Shown here: one piece after another, positions 1 to 7,321 of the stretch
How positions within the stretch are numbered: position 1 is the stretch's first letter
How the letters are laid out: every line of letters begins with the position of its first letter
NCBI GenBank assembly: GCA_903845195.1
Contig: CAIMWO010000092.1
Location: forward strand, 1-45,361
DNA from: an uncultured Phycisphaerales bacterium
GTDB lineage: Bacteria; Planctomycetota; Phycisphaerae; WQYP01
Direction of reading: 5' to 3'
DNA length: 45,361 nucleotides
The notes under the pieces: generated by a model
What the model saw: the letters and a program-made list of their open reading frames with translations, nothing else
The model's database searches: none
What the model was told of the DNA's origin: nothing
Program-made: the position numbers and the translations under genes

Positions 1-117
1 AAATAACTATTTGCAAAGAGATGTGGCTCAATGGGATGTGAAAGCCGGGTGATGTATTTACGAATATCCAATCGTGTCCTAGTTTCGGCTCGTATAGGTC
101 TCAGATCTACACGATCA

Positions 118-1266
118 TCAATGAGAATGAGTATTCTGAGAAACACCTGCGGGCTTGAGGGTCAGTTTGCGGAACACCCAATCGCGGTTCACGGTAAATA
201 GCTGTTGTCCGTCGGCTGAAAATCGCATCGTGATGATGTCCCCTGCCTGCTTAAAGACACAACACGCTTGCTTTTCAGCAGCTAGATTCCAAATTTGGAT
301 GTGGCGATCATTCGTCGTCGCCAGAAGCAGACCATCGGGGCTGACTGCTACTGGCAGTAGACCCTGCTTCTGAAGCGGAAAGCGATGGATGAGTTTTCCT
401 GTCGAGATATTCAACTGATCGACGTAGCCATAGCTAAGGGCCATCAGGTGATGGTCACCATCGAACCATAGGCATCTCGTGCCCGATGGCACGATGGGGA
501 GAATATCCCCGGTAGAGGTGTCCACGAGGCGCATGTACTGGTTGGCCTCCACCGCCAGCAGGCGATTGTCGGGGCTGAACTTGAGACTCTCAATGAAGGT
601 CTTTCCGGGCTGATTGCATGTAGCATCGATGCGGCGGAGTATCGTCGATCGAACCAAGTCCACAATCACGATTTCACCTGTTTGCTCCTGGCGATGCAGA
701 ACCACGGCCGCTTGGCTTCCATCTGGAGCAATGGCCATCGGGCCAAACAGCATTCCGGCTTCTTTGCTGATTGCAAGAGCGGCAGTTTGGTGACCACTCT
801 CCAAGTCCCAGCATCGCAGCAGGTTGCCCGAATCCGCCGTCAGCAATAACCGGTCATTGGACGGAGAGGACTTCCACTCGTCTAGCGTTTGAATGCTTCT
901 GATCTGTTTTCCTGAGCGTACGCTGAAGACATGAAGATCGGACTCGGGTACTCGTATTGTCTTAGGCGCATAATTCAGGCGATCACCCATCGCGGATGCC
1001 GGATTGATCAGGATGTCGAATGTTGCACTTCGATGATTGGGTTCTTGATACTCGTACCCGCTCCCAGCGACGATCACACGTTGCCCATCACTGGTGATAT
1101 GTGCTTGTGTGATCCATCCGTGAAATCCGCCCAGAGTTGCCTGCTCCACCCGAGAATCCCCCGTGTTACTCATCGGAGCCAGGCCCGACGGGCGGATGGC
1201 TGGAACATGTTCGCAGCCTGCCGCGATTAGCGCCATGACTACGGACAATAGAGTGCGCCATTGCAT
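118..1266 (-). CDS. WD40-like beta-propeller lipoprotein
   Basis: A 382-residue secreted lipoprotein. The chosen ATG at 1266 is preceded by GAAGG eight bases upstream and opens a lipoprotein signal peptide (MQWRTLLSVVMALIAAGC) with lipobox IAAGC; the frame stays open 17 codons further upstream, but that would bury the signal. The mature part carries degenerate WD40/YVTN-like blades, seen as repeats ending CWDLESG and IQIWNLA with SPD and APDG turns. WD40 propellers are normally protein-interaction scaffolds, and no catalytic motif is visible. It is monocistronic on the minus strand, with no terminator seen in the 117 bases beyond the stop. The specific role is unknown. Confidence 0.8.
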   Translation of the reverse strand: MQWRTLLSVVMALIAAGCEHVPAIRPSGLAPMSNTGDSRVEQATLGGFHGWITQAHITSDGQRVIVAGSGYEYQEPNHRSATFDILINPASAMGDRLNYAPKTIRVPESDLHVFSVRSGKQIRSIQTLDEWKSSPSNDRLLLTADSGNLLRCWDLESGHQTAALAISKEAGMLFGPMAIAPDGSQAAVVLHRQEQTGEIVIVDLVRSTILRRIDATCNQPGKTFIESLKFSPDNRLLAVEANQYMRLVDTSTGDILPIVPSGTRCLWFDGDHHLMALSYGYVDQLNISTGKLIHRFPLQKQGLLPVAVSPDGLLLATTNDRHIQIWNLAAEKQACCVFKQAGDIITMRFSADGQQLFTVNRDWVFRKLTLKPAGVSQNTHSH

Positions 1267-1375
1267 GCTGTAAACCTTCGTGGCCGCAAACTCAGGTGAA
1301 TTCCGTCTTACATCCACTGCAAATCCTCGATTACGTTGTCCTGCGAAGATGGATGAGCTGGGACGGGAGCAGTCT

Positions 1376-1759
1376 TCAGTGCTTATTCTTGGCGTCGCGG
1401 TGGGGCACGGGGTCGGTGAGGGTGAAGAGGAGGACTTCTTCGCCGGTGAGGGTGCTGATGTCGTGATGCAGGCTCAGCACCTTCACACCGGTGATCTCTT
1501 CGACCAGTTTTTCCATGGCCGGGCGCGCGGTTTCGATGAGATGGGTGCGTACCTGCTTGAGGAGATCGCGGCCTTTTTCCGGGGCCACGGCCCTGACGAG
1601 GTGTTGTTCGGCGGCGGTGAGCACCCCCTCCAGTCGCACAACGAGAAAATCTCCCAGCAGATGCGTCTGGATATTTTTCGGCCCCCGGCCCATGTATTCC
1701 TGCTCAAAACGATTGATTCCTGCGCACATGGCGGCTTCGATTTCGCCTTGTGACTTCAT
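1376..1759 (-). CDS. MpsC-like (DUF2294) protein
   Basis: A 127-residue soluble protein starting MKSQGEIEAA. The ATG at 1759 has GAAAGG six to seven bases upstream, so I prefer it to the 45-codon-longer open frame. The pattern YMGRGPKNIQTHL, then DFLVVRLEGVLTAAEQ, then a helical LIETARPAMEKLVEEITG, is that of the DUF2294 family, now called MpsC after the Staphylococcus aureus membrane-potential-generating system MpsABC. No MpsA or MpsB partner is in the window. A second, divergent family member lies at 2645-3064 on the other strand. The function in this organism is unproven. Confidence 0.8.
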   Translation of the reverse strand: MKSQGEIEAAMCAGINRFEQEYMGRGPKNIQTHLLGDFLVVRLEGVLTAAEQHLVRAVAPEKGRDLLKQVRTHLIETARPAMEKLVEEITGVKVLSLHHDISTLTGEEVLLFTLTDPVPHRDAKNKH

Positions 1760-1899
1760 GCAACGCCTTTCAAACGAGAACATATACGGTAATGCGACGC
1801 TGATGGCGGAATGCGCGAATGCCGCGTGCAACTGCCGTCTGCCTGCAAAATTTACGATGTGAAGTATAAACATACATAAAAATAATTCCAGCAATTGTA
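1760..1899. other. AT-rich spacer upstream of the DUF2294 gene
   Basis: This is the left part of the 389-base gap between the minus-strand DUF2294 gene and the plus-strand lipoprotein at 2149. It holds the ribosome binding site of the DUF2294 gene and must contain its promoter. It is visibly richer in A and T than its surroundings. No additional gene is seen here. Confidence 0.5.
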
Positions 1900-1927
1900 T
1901 TGCTATCCGGCGGATGAGAGGTATAGT
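1900..1927 (+). promoter_or_regulatory. Sigma-70-like promoter of the candidate small RNA
   Basis: TTGCTA (1900-1905) and TATAGT (1922-1927) are separated by 16 bases and match the -35/-10 consensus at four and five of six positions. Transcription would begin near 1934 and run into the strong terminator at 2025-2075. The next plus-strand start codon is only at 2149. Confidence 0.5.
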
Positions 1928-1933
1928 TAGTTA

Positions 1934-2076
1934 TTGGTCAGGGCGAGAGTCTCATATTCTCGACTCTGATGTTGGATGACTAATCGAAGGGCAGCCCGGT
2001 AGTTCGGGAGGCCCATCAAAGAGTAAGCCGACGTGATTCGTAGCTTTCGAGCTCAGGATCACGTCGGCTTTTTTTG
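1934..2076 (+). ncRNA. Candidate orphan small RNA or attenuated leader
   Basis: About 140 nt lie between a promoter-like sequence and an intrinsic terminator, with no convincing reading frame. Three hairpins follow one another: AGAGTC/GACTCT (1946-1951 with 1962-1967); a two-part stem GGGC-AG-CCCG with CGGG-AG-GCCC (1989-1998 with 2005-2014), whose symmetrical AG/AG internal loop could form tandem sheared G-A pairs; and the 13-bp terminator stem. It does not match riboswitch classes I can recall. It may be a free sRNA, or an attenuator for the lipoprotein gene 73 bases further on. Confidence 0.45.
2025..2075 (+). terminator. Intrinsic terminator of the candidate small RNA
   Basis: A perfect 13-bp stem, AAGCCGACGTGAT (2025-2037) with ATCACGTCGGCTT (2058-2070), is followed directly by T5 (2071-2075) and a further T-rich stretch. 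The upstream protein gene is on the other strand, so this terminator has no protein-coding gene to serve. Confidence 0.8.
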
Positions 2077-2148
2077 TTTTGCTGTTTTGTGGTTTGCGAT
2101 GGTTCTTGCCGGTGTCGATACGGCGTTCCATCCACGAAAGAGGCGATC

Positions 2149-2556
2149 ATGAAAATGTGTCATGTAAGTATGTGGATCGGGATGGGCGTGGTGGGTCTTG
2201 CCACGTCCGGGTGCGATGTGTTTGTAGGCGGGCGGCATCGGGAAGAACCGGTGTACGTGACGCAGCAACCGCAGTACGTGGAACAACAGCCGCAATACGT
2301 GGTGGTGCAGGAAGCGCCGCCGCCCGTGATCGTCGAACGCCGTCCGGCCCCGCCGGCGGCGGGCTACATCTGGATCGACGGCTCCTGGGATTGGAACAAT
2401 CAACGCTACGTCTGGCAAGCCGGGCGCTATGAACGGCCGCCGCAGCCGGATGTGGTCTGGATCGCCCCCCGTTACGAACGCGACGCAAGCGGCTATCGCT
2501 ATTCACGCGGACAGTGGGGAAAGCAGAACCACGGTCACGACCACGACCGGCACTGA
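2149..2556 (+). CDS. WXXGXW-repeat lipoprotein
   Basis: A 135-residue lipoprotein. The signal peptide MKMCHVSMWIGMGVVGLATSGC ends in a lipobox at Cys22; only the ATG at 2149 gives a sensible signal, although the frame is open from 2074. After a Gln/Pro-rich linker with QPQYVEQQPQYV comes the WXXGXW module (YIWIDGSWDW and YVWQAGRYE), a small family of repeats found in secreted proteins of unknown function. The tail is His/Asp-rich (NHGHDHDRH), which could bind metal. It begins the plus-strand run of small envelope proteins and lies just after the small RNA terminator. Confidence 0.75.
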   Translation: MKMCHVSMWIGMGVVGLATSGCDVFVGGRHREEPVYVTQQPQYVEQQPQYVVVQEAPPPVIVERRPAPPAAGYIWIDGSWDWNNQRYVWQAGRYERPPQPDVVWIAPRYERDASGYRYSRGQWGKQNHGHDHDRH

Positions 2557-2644
2557 ATTGAACCCGCACTCCGCCTTCGGGCGAGCAGCCTGAGGGCGCG
2601 ACCGCCGGAATATGTTGGCGGCATAGAGAGCAAGGATGAGTCTC

Positions 2645-3064
2645 ATGAACGATATCAAAGCAACCATGGCGCAGCAGGTGGCCACGGCGGTCAGCGAATT
2701 TCAACTGGCCCGCACCGGCCATGCCCCGCGTTCCGTCACTGTGGTCCTGGGCGAAGGCACGCTCGTTGTCACCTTGCACGGCGCACTTTCGCCGGCTGAA
2801 AGAGTTCTGGCCCAAAGCCCTGCCGGGGCCGCCCAGGTGCAGGAATTTCACCGCCAGCTTTTCACCTCCTCTGCCGACGAACTGCGGAAGAGAATCCGGC
2901 AGATCACCGGCGTGGAAGTGTGCGAAGCGGCCGCAGAAGTGGAGCCGACCACCGGGACGGTGGTGCATGCCTTCGCCAGTGGAACGATGGTGCAGATATT
3001 TTTGATGGATCACCACATCACCGCTGAAGTCTGGAATGGCGTCGGACTTGCCGCCGTCACGTAG
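2645..3064 (+). CDS. MpsC-like (DUF2294) protein, second copy
   Basis: A 139-residue protein starting MNDIKATMAQQV. The ATG at 2645 has AAGGA at 2632-2636 at good spacing, whereas the in-frame ATG at 2636 would overlap that site. The order of elements matches the copy at 1376-1759: TGHAPRSVTVVLGEGTLVV, HGALSPAER, then a helix ELRKRIRQITGVEV. The two have diverged strongly. No transmembrane segment is seen. The family name comes from MpsC of the Na+-translocating MpsABC system, but no MpsA/B is present here. Confidence 0.75.
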   Translation: MNDIKATMAQQVATAVSEFQLARTGHAPRSVTVVLGEGTLVVTLHGALSPAERVLAQSPAGAAQVQEFHRQLFTSSADELRKRIRQITGVEVCEAAAEVEPTTGTVVHAFASGTMVQIFLMDHHITAEVWNGVGLAAVT

Positions 3065-3088
3065 GAGAGAGCGAGAGTAGTTTGTCCA

Positions 3089-3161
3089 CCGGGGCCAGGG
3101 AGTAACGGGCCCCGGAGCCAAGAAAAGTCAGCGTGCGCCGTCCGGAGGGGCGGCGCACGCT
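3089..3161 (+). other. Two strong tandem hairpins in the 194-base gap
   Basis: CCGGGGCC (3089-3096) pairs with GGCCCCGG (3108-3115). A second stem of 14 bp with one G-U pair, built on AGCGTGCGCCG (3130-3140) and CGGCGCACGCT (3151-3161), closes on a GGAG loop. No T-run follows, so a classical terminator is unlikely. These could separate expression of the DUF2294 gene from the DUF3309 gene or protect mRNA ends. Confidence 0.5.
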
Positions 3162-3258
3162 GGGTACGGGAGGCTGGCGATTTCGCGGAGCCATCCCGAA
3201 GGTCTCAGCCGGGCATCATTTTGGTGCGCGGCGTACGAAGAAAGAAGCAGGTGTCATC

Positions 3259-3411
3259 ATGGGAACAATCCTGATCGTCGTGTTAGTGCTACTCCTTTTG
3301 GGCGCTATTCCCGTCTGGCCGCACAGCAAATCCTGGGGGTATTACCCCACGGGCGGGCTCGGACTGGTTTTGACCATCCTCGTGATCCTGATTCTGCTCG
3401 GCCGCCTGTAA
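3259..3411 (+). CDS. DUF3309 small membrane protein
   Basis: A 50-residue protein, MGTILIVVLVLLLLGAIPVW at the N-terminus, then HSKSWGYYPTGGLGLVLTI and a second hydrophobic segment ending LLGRL. The two-helix layout with a central WPHSKSWGYYPTGG turn is the DUF3309 family, very small inner-membrane proteins of unknown function. I use the ATG at 3259 because the family begins exactly there; the open frame from 3133 adds an unrelated Arg-rich tail. It sits in the small envelope-protein cluster. Confidence 0.8.
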   Translation: MGTILIVVLVLLLLGAIPVWPHSKSWGYYPTGGLGLVLTILVILILLGRL

Positions 3412-3482
3412 GCGTCGAATGACCATTACCCGCCAGGGCCGAGATGCGTTCTCGACCTCGGCATTTTTTGAAAGGAAGCACA

Positions 3483-4046
3483 ATGAAGACTCTCAACACA
3501 CCGGTCAAAAAGGCCGCCATCAGTATGCTGGGCCTGTTGGGGCTGCTGGCTTTGGCGGCGTGCAATACGGCGCCGGCCAGTCCTGAAGGGAAAGCCGAAA
3601 TGCGCCGCTCATCGGCTGACGCGCTGGCCCAGGCCCAGAATAACGATCCCTCGCTCCGGAACGTCATCGGAGATTCGGCCGGTTATGCCGTCTTCCCCAG
3701 CATTGGGAAAGGCGCCGTCGGCGTCGGCGGGGCCTACGGCAAGGGCGATGTCTATCAGCATGGTGCGGTCATCGGCTACTGCGATATGACGCAGGGCTCC
3801 ATCGGATTCCAGCTTGGCGGCCAGGCTTACACCGAGATCCTGGTCTTCCAGACACCGGATGCTCTGGAACGCTTCAAGACCGGCAATTTCCGTTTTGACG
3901 CCCAGGCTACTGCGGTGGCGCTCAAGTCGGGTGCGGGCGCCAATGCCAAGTTCGTCGACGGGGTCGCGGTCTTCACGATGGATGAAGCGGGCCTGATGTA
4001 CGAGGCGTCGATTGGCGGGCAGAAGTTCAGTTACCAGGCGCGGTAA
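3483..4046 (+). CDS. SYLF/Ysc84-domain lipoprotein
   Basis: A 187-residue lipoprotein starting at ATG 3483 after AAAGGAAG. The signal peptide ends LLALAACN with lipobox Cys. The mature protein is a SYLF (Ysc84) domain: DSAGYAVFPSIGKGAVGVGG, a GKGDVYQHGAVIGYCD stretch, IGFQLGGQAYTEILVF and the closing GVAVFTMDEAGLMYEASIGG. SYLF domains bind phosphoinositides in eukaryotes; the bacterial secreted versions are of unknown function and often occur with stress proteins. It follows the DUF3309 gene by about 70 bases. Confidence 0.85.
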   Translation: MKTLNTPVKKAAISMLGLLGLLALAACNTAPASPEGKAEMRRSSADALAQAQNNDPSLRNVIGDSAGYAVFPSIGKGAVGVGGAYGKGDVYQHGAVIGYCDMTQGSIGFQLGGQAYTEILVFQTPDALERFKTGNFRFDAQATAVALKSGAGANAKFVDGVAVFTMDEAGLMYEASIGGQKFSYQAR

Positions 4047-4109
4047 CGCCGGCGCCATCAGAATTGTTATACGAAACGGCGACCGAGCGTCGCCAGAAAG
4101 AAGTTGATT

Positions 4110-4328
4110 ATGTCACCACAACGTCTCTTGGGAATAGTCCTGCTGGTTGTCGGCGTGGTTCTGCTCATCACGGGCATGAATTCCTCGCATTCATGGAACG
4201 ACCAGCTCAGCAATACCTTTACCGGCCACTTCACCGACAACACCCAGTGGTACATCGCCGGCGGGATCGTGACCGGGATCGTCGGGCTGTCGATGTTGTT
4301 CTTCGGCCCGCGTGGAAAAAATGCGTAA
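4110..4328 (+). CDS. DUF3185 small membrane protein
   Basis: A 72-residue protein starting MSPQRLLGIVLLVVGVVLL with two membrane helices, the second being WYIAGGIVTGIVGLSMLFFG. Between them lies NSSHSWNDQLSNTFTGHFTD, the typical polar loop of the DUF3185 family. The start at ATG 4110 follows AGAAAGAAG; a TTG two codons upstream is possible. Function unknown. It is 63 bases after the SYLF lipoprotein and continues the cluster. Confidence 0.8.
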   Translation: MSPQRLLGIVLLVVGVVLLITGMNSSHSWNDQLSNTFTGHFTDNTQWYIAGGIVTGIVGLSMLFFGPRGKNA

Positions 4329-4463
4329 CAGGCAAGCGCTGGCGAAGCGATCGACCGGGATTCTGGCTCCTCGACCAATTTGTTTCGCCAGCCTGCCGAT
4401 ACAAAGTTTTACCTGACCGATACGAATGTTTTTGTTCCAACCCCCAGGAAAGAAGGAAGCACA

Positions 4464-4706
4464 ATGAAAGCTGATGAGACCAAGGAATCTTGCACTGCCG
4501 AAAGCATTGCGAACGCCGCCGGCGAACGTGCCAAGTACTGCGTCGATGCGGGCGTAAACGCATTGAATGTCGCATCGGGCAAGGCCCGACAGATCGGCAA
4601 GACGGCCGACAGTTATGTACGCGATAACCCGTGGCTGGTGATCGGCGTCGCCGCCGGCGTCGGCGCGTTGGCCGGATTTCTGCTTCGCGGCCGGCGCGAA
4701 TCCTGA
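4464..4706 (+). CDS. DUF883/ElaB-YqjD-like membrane anchor protein
   Basis: An 80-residue protein with an N-terminal amphipathic helix (residues about 15-50, KYCVDAGVNALNVASGKARQ) and one C-terminal membrane helix, NPWLVIGVAAGVGALAGFLL, ending in RGRRES. This is the layout of the ElaB/YqjD/DUF883 family; in E. coli these tail-anchored proteins bind stationary-phase ribosomes. The N-terminal region is shorter than usual. The ATG at 4464 is preceded by GGAAG. The 135-base gap before it contains nothing I can name. Confidence 0.75.
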   Translation: MKADETKESCTAESIANAAGERAKYCVDAGVNALNVASGKARQIGKTADSYVRDNPWLVIGVAAGVGALAGFLLRGRRES

Positions 4707-4779
4707 ACGCCATGTCCATTACCCAGGGCACCCCTTGTAGGTTTGCCTGATTCGTAAGTCCCTTTTTTGGAGAAAACCC

Positions 4780-5139
4780 ATGAAAACCACCATCATTCGT
4801 ACCGTGTGCATTACCGCCGCCGTCATCACTCCGATGATTCTGGCCGTGGGCTGCTCACAGAATGGAAAGGTCGGCACCTCGCAGCAGATCTCGCATAACG
4901 AGAGCGACACGACCGGCTGGTTCGGCGGCCAGACGCATGCAGCCAACACCGTCTACAAGAACTCGGATGGCAGCACGAGCATCGAGACCGAAACCACGAC
5001 CACCAAGGGCAACACCACGACGATCACGCGCGAACGCAAGACCACCAATCTTGACGGAACGGTCAAGGTCGATCGTGAAACGCGCACCATCGTCAAGGGC
5101 ACGGACAGTGTCGTGACGGAATCGAAGACCAGTAAGTAA
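4780..5139 (+). CDS. Small lipoprotein, Thr-rich (paralogue A)
   Basis: A 119-residue lipoprotein. A signal peptide (MKTTIIRTVCITAAVITPMI, then LAVGCS) gives lipobox Cys25. The mature part is extremely rich in Thr, Ser and charged residues, with WFGGQTHAANTVYKNSDGST and then near-repeats ending KTTNLDGTVKVDRETRTIV. The VYKNSDGST block recurs as VYQNADGTT in the next gene, so the two are paralogues. GGAG lies nine bases before the ATG. I do not recognise a named family; it probably forms an extended beta-rich surface protein. Confidence 0.7.
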   Translation: MKTTIIRTVCITAAVITPMILAVGCSQNGKVGTSQQISHNESDTTGWFGGQTHAANTVYKNSDGSTSIETETTTTKGNTTTITRERKTTNLDGTVKVDRETRTIVKGTDSVVTESKTSK

Positions 5140-5170
5140 GGGCTGAAGGAAGCCAATTCTGCGGGCTCGC

Positions 5171-5221
5171 GGGTGGGCAGGATCGTCGGCGGTTTGATAC
5201 CGCCCGGGACCCGCCCATCCC
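5171..5221 (+). other. Stable nested hairpin between the two lipoprotein genes
   Basis: GGGTGGGC (5171-5178) pairs with GCCCATCC (5213-5220, one G-U), and inside it GGCGGT (5188-5193) pairs with ACCGCC (5199-5204) around a TTGAT loop. There is no T-run. It may act as an mRNA stabiliser or partial terminator between the paralogous lipoprotein genes. Confidence 0.45.
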
Positions 5222-5278
5222 CCGACCTCCGGAAGGATGATCCGCAGACCGATGATCACTTAGGGCAGGAGATTTCAG

Positions 5279-5488
5279 ATGAGAACCGGAATGTTTTCAC
5301 AAGTGTTGTTACCCGTGGCGGTGGTGGTGTTACTGGCCTTTTCGGCGGCGTGTTCGCACGAAATTTCGCGGACCGAGAAGGACAAACAGAACTGGAACGG
5401 CGGAACGACGCACGAAGAGACGACCGTGTATCAGAATGCCGACGGTACGACGAGTACCTCGCATGAGAAACGCAGCACGAATCCGTGA
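5279..5488 (+). CDS. Small lipoprotein (paralogue B)
   Basis: A 69-residue lipoprotein starting MRTGMFSQVLLPVAVVVLLA with lipobox FSAAC. The mature part, KQNWNGGTTHEETTVYQNAD then GTTSTSHEKRST, matches the middle of the neighbouring gene at 4780-5139 (WFGGQTHAANTVYKNSDGST), so this is a shortened paralogue. The start at ATG 5279 follows AGGAGA. No function is known. Confidence 0.7.
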   Translation: MRTGMFSQVLLPVAVVVLLAFSAACSHEISRTEKDKQNWNGGTTHEETTVYQNADGTTSTSHEKRSTNP

Positions 5489-5520
5489 ACGGATGTGCCA
5501 TACGCAATAGGAGATCGATC

Positions 5521-5691
5521 ATGATTTGCAGGAAATGGATTACGGCGGCCCTGGCCGCACTGATGGTGCTGCCGATGGTGATGGCGCTCAGTGGATGTTT
5601 CTACGATCGCCATGACGACCGCGATGACCGGGATCACCAGCGGAGTCATTACGACAATGACCGCCATGATCGCGATCATGACGGCAGGTAG
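5521..5691 (+). CDS. Tiny His/Asp-rich lipoprotein
   Basis: A 56-residue lipoprotein. The ATG at 5521 has GGAGAT six bases upstream. The signal peptide runs to LPMVMALSGC. The mature region is almost only His, Asp, Arg, Tyr and Asn (FYDRHDDRDDRDHQRSH and DNDRHDRDHDGR), resembling metal-binding or intrinsically disordered tails. It is the last member of the small-protein run and starts 32 bases after the previous stop, so co-transcription is likely. Confidence 0.65.
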   Translation: MICRKWITAALAALMVLPMVMALSGCFYDRHDDRDDRDHQRSHYDNDRHDRDHDGR

Positions 5692-5838
5692 CTGCACATT
5701 TGTGCGGCTGGAGATTGGCCGGCGCGGGGGCGTGATGGCTGTGAATGGCCCGGGAGTTTCCGCCGGTGCTGGCGGCGGCGACCGAAGACCACTTGGATCG
5801 GATAGGGATACGGAAGTTTACCTGTGGGAGTGTGACTC

Positions 5839-6666
5839 ATGAGTCGATTTGTTGTTGCGGCTGATGTGATGGGGATTCCGACGACGCAAGTACCGGTGCC
5901 TTTGCTGTCGGACCTGGCGAAGTTTTTCCCGGCCGATGAGATTGTGGTGACCTATCACCACGCGACGAATCACGTCATGGTCAAATTTCCCGGCTGGGAT
6001 GCGCCGGCGGTGCAGAGACTTCTTGATGAGTTGAGCGTCGAGACGGACCCGGCATTTCAGGGGTACGTGACGTGGCCGGGTCTGCATGGCGCCGCGGATG
6101 GCGCGCCGGCGGAAGACGCAGAGCGGGCGGGGAAGAGCAATCGTTTTATCGAGAGTGATTTCGTCGAGCGCGATACGAAGGAGACTGGGCATCGCGCCAC
6201 GTGCGATGTTCTGGGGGAAATACGGGAAGTGATGGAAGAGATGACCGTGAGCCAGCAGGACAAGTTATCCCGGCTGGTGTGCGGTTTGAAAACGGCGCTG
6301 GCAGCGGAACGTATGTGCTTCGATAAGCTGTTCGAGTCGGCACCGGATGGTTACGTCGCCACCGACATGAACAGTGGGATTCAGCATGCCAACGGGGCCA
6401 TGTATCAACTGCTGCAGGTGAAAGCGCCGCACCTGCAGGGGGTGCCGCTGGTGATGTTCTTTACGCCGGGTTCGCAGGTGCTGATTCTGCAGCGATTGCG
6501 GCTGCTGCGGACGGGGATATCGGAGCGCCAGCCATTCACCGACATTCAGGCGAAGATCGTGCTGGGCGACGAAAAGAGGGCATCAGTTTCGGTACGCTTG
6601 ATCGCCATCAAGCTTCCAGATGAGGCCAGGTCGTCGATTCGGTGGCTGATCCGCCAGACGGCCTAA
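5839..6666 (+). CDS. PAS-domain protein
   Basis: A 275-residue cytoplasmic protein. The N-terminal 80 residues are unrecognised; a linker helix (about 125-160) follows; a C-terminal PAS domain occupies roughly 160-275, with ERMCFDKLFESAPDGYVATD, IQHANGAMYQLLQV and VPLVMFFTPGSQ. There is no kinase, GGDEF or output domain, so it would have to signal through a partner. GGAG lies ten bases before the ATG. The next gene is an ECF sigma factor, separated by 142 bases, so a regulatory link is possible but not shown. Confidence 0.7.
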   Translation: MSRFVVAADVMGIPTTQVPVPLLSDLAKFFPADEIVVTYHHATNHVMVKFPGWDAPAVQRLLDELSVETDPAFQGYVTWPGLHGAADGAPAEDAERAGKSNRFIESDFVERDTKETGHRATCDVLGEIREVMEEMTVSQQDKLSRLVCGLKTALAAERMCFDKLFESAPDGYVATDMNSGIQHANGAMYQLLQVKAPHLQGVPLVMFFTPGSQVLILQRLRLLRTGISERQPFTDIQAKIVLGDEKRASVSVRLIAIKLPDEARSSIRWLIRQTA

Positions 6667-6808
6667 GCAGCCTTGGGGCGAGGGGGATGGGTTTGAGGTT
6701 CAAGAGGGGAAGTCTGCGGCGAGGCAAGGCCGAAAAAGGCCTCCAGGAAGACATATTTTAGATTTTGTTGGACGCTGGCCCCAGCGCATCGTTATTCATT
6801 GAGAAGAC

Positions 6809-7321
6809 ATGAAGCCACGTTCCACCATTGCGACCGAGCAATTTCTCCTGGCGCATAGCGCGAGACTCCGCGCTTACGTCCATGTGTTGCTGGGCAATGG
6901 TCACGACGTGGAGGATGTTTTGCAGAACGTCTTCGTGAAATACCTTCGATCGGGGCCGGCACCTTCGGAGCATGCAGAGCGCTGGCTATTTACGGTGTGC
7001 CGCAATGAAGCGGTGGACTTCCGCCGCGGCGGGCGCCATCGGCAGGAACGTGAACGGTCTTTTGCCGAGGGTGCGATTTCGCCGGGGTCCGATCCCGCGC
7101 TGGATGCCGGGCGTCAGGACGATGTGGATCGTATGAGTTCATGCCTGGCACGATTGCCGGAGGAACAACGCGAAATGGTGTATCTCAAGTTTGCAGAAAA
7201 TCTCTCCCTTTCGCAGATTGCCGAAAGCACGGGAGTGGCGCGGTCCACGGTGGCGCTGCGCATTCAAGAGGGATTGGCGCTGTTGAACCGTCATTTTCAC
7301 GGAGATGCCCGTGCGAGCTGA
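6809..7321 (+). CDS. ECF-type RNA polymerase sigma factor
   Basis: A 170-residue sigma-70-family factor. Region 2 covers LRAYVHVLLGNGHDVEDVLQ, NVFVKYLRSG and AERWLFTVCRNEAVDFRR; region 4 covers LARLPEEQREMVYLKFAEN with the helix-turn-helix LSLSQIAESTGVARSTVALR. Regions 1 and 3 are absent, as expected for ECF factors. GAGAAG precedes the ATG. It overlaps the following gene by 11-17 bases, the standard arrangement for a sigma factor with its own anti-sigma factor. Confidence 0.9.
   Translation: MKPRSTIATEQFLLAHSARLRAYVHVLLGNGHDVEDVLQNVFVKYLRSGPAPSEHAERWLFTVCRNEAVDFRRGGRHRQERERSFAEGAISPGSDPALDAGRQDDVDRMSSCLARLPEEQREMVYLKFAENLSLSQIAESTGVARSTVALRIQEGLALLNRHFHGDARAS

Noticed and set aside
1934..2076. 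c-di-AMP (ydaO) or c-di-GMP riboswitch, or 6S RNA
   Set aside because: None of the conserved sequence blocks of these classes are seen; 6S would need a long closing stem between the two ends.
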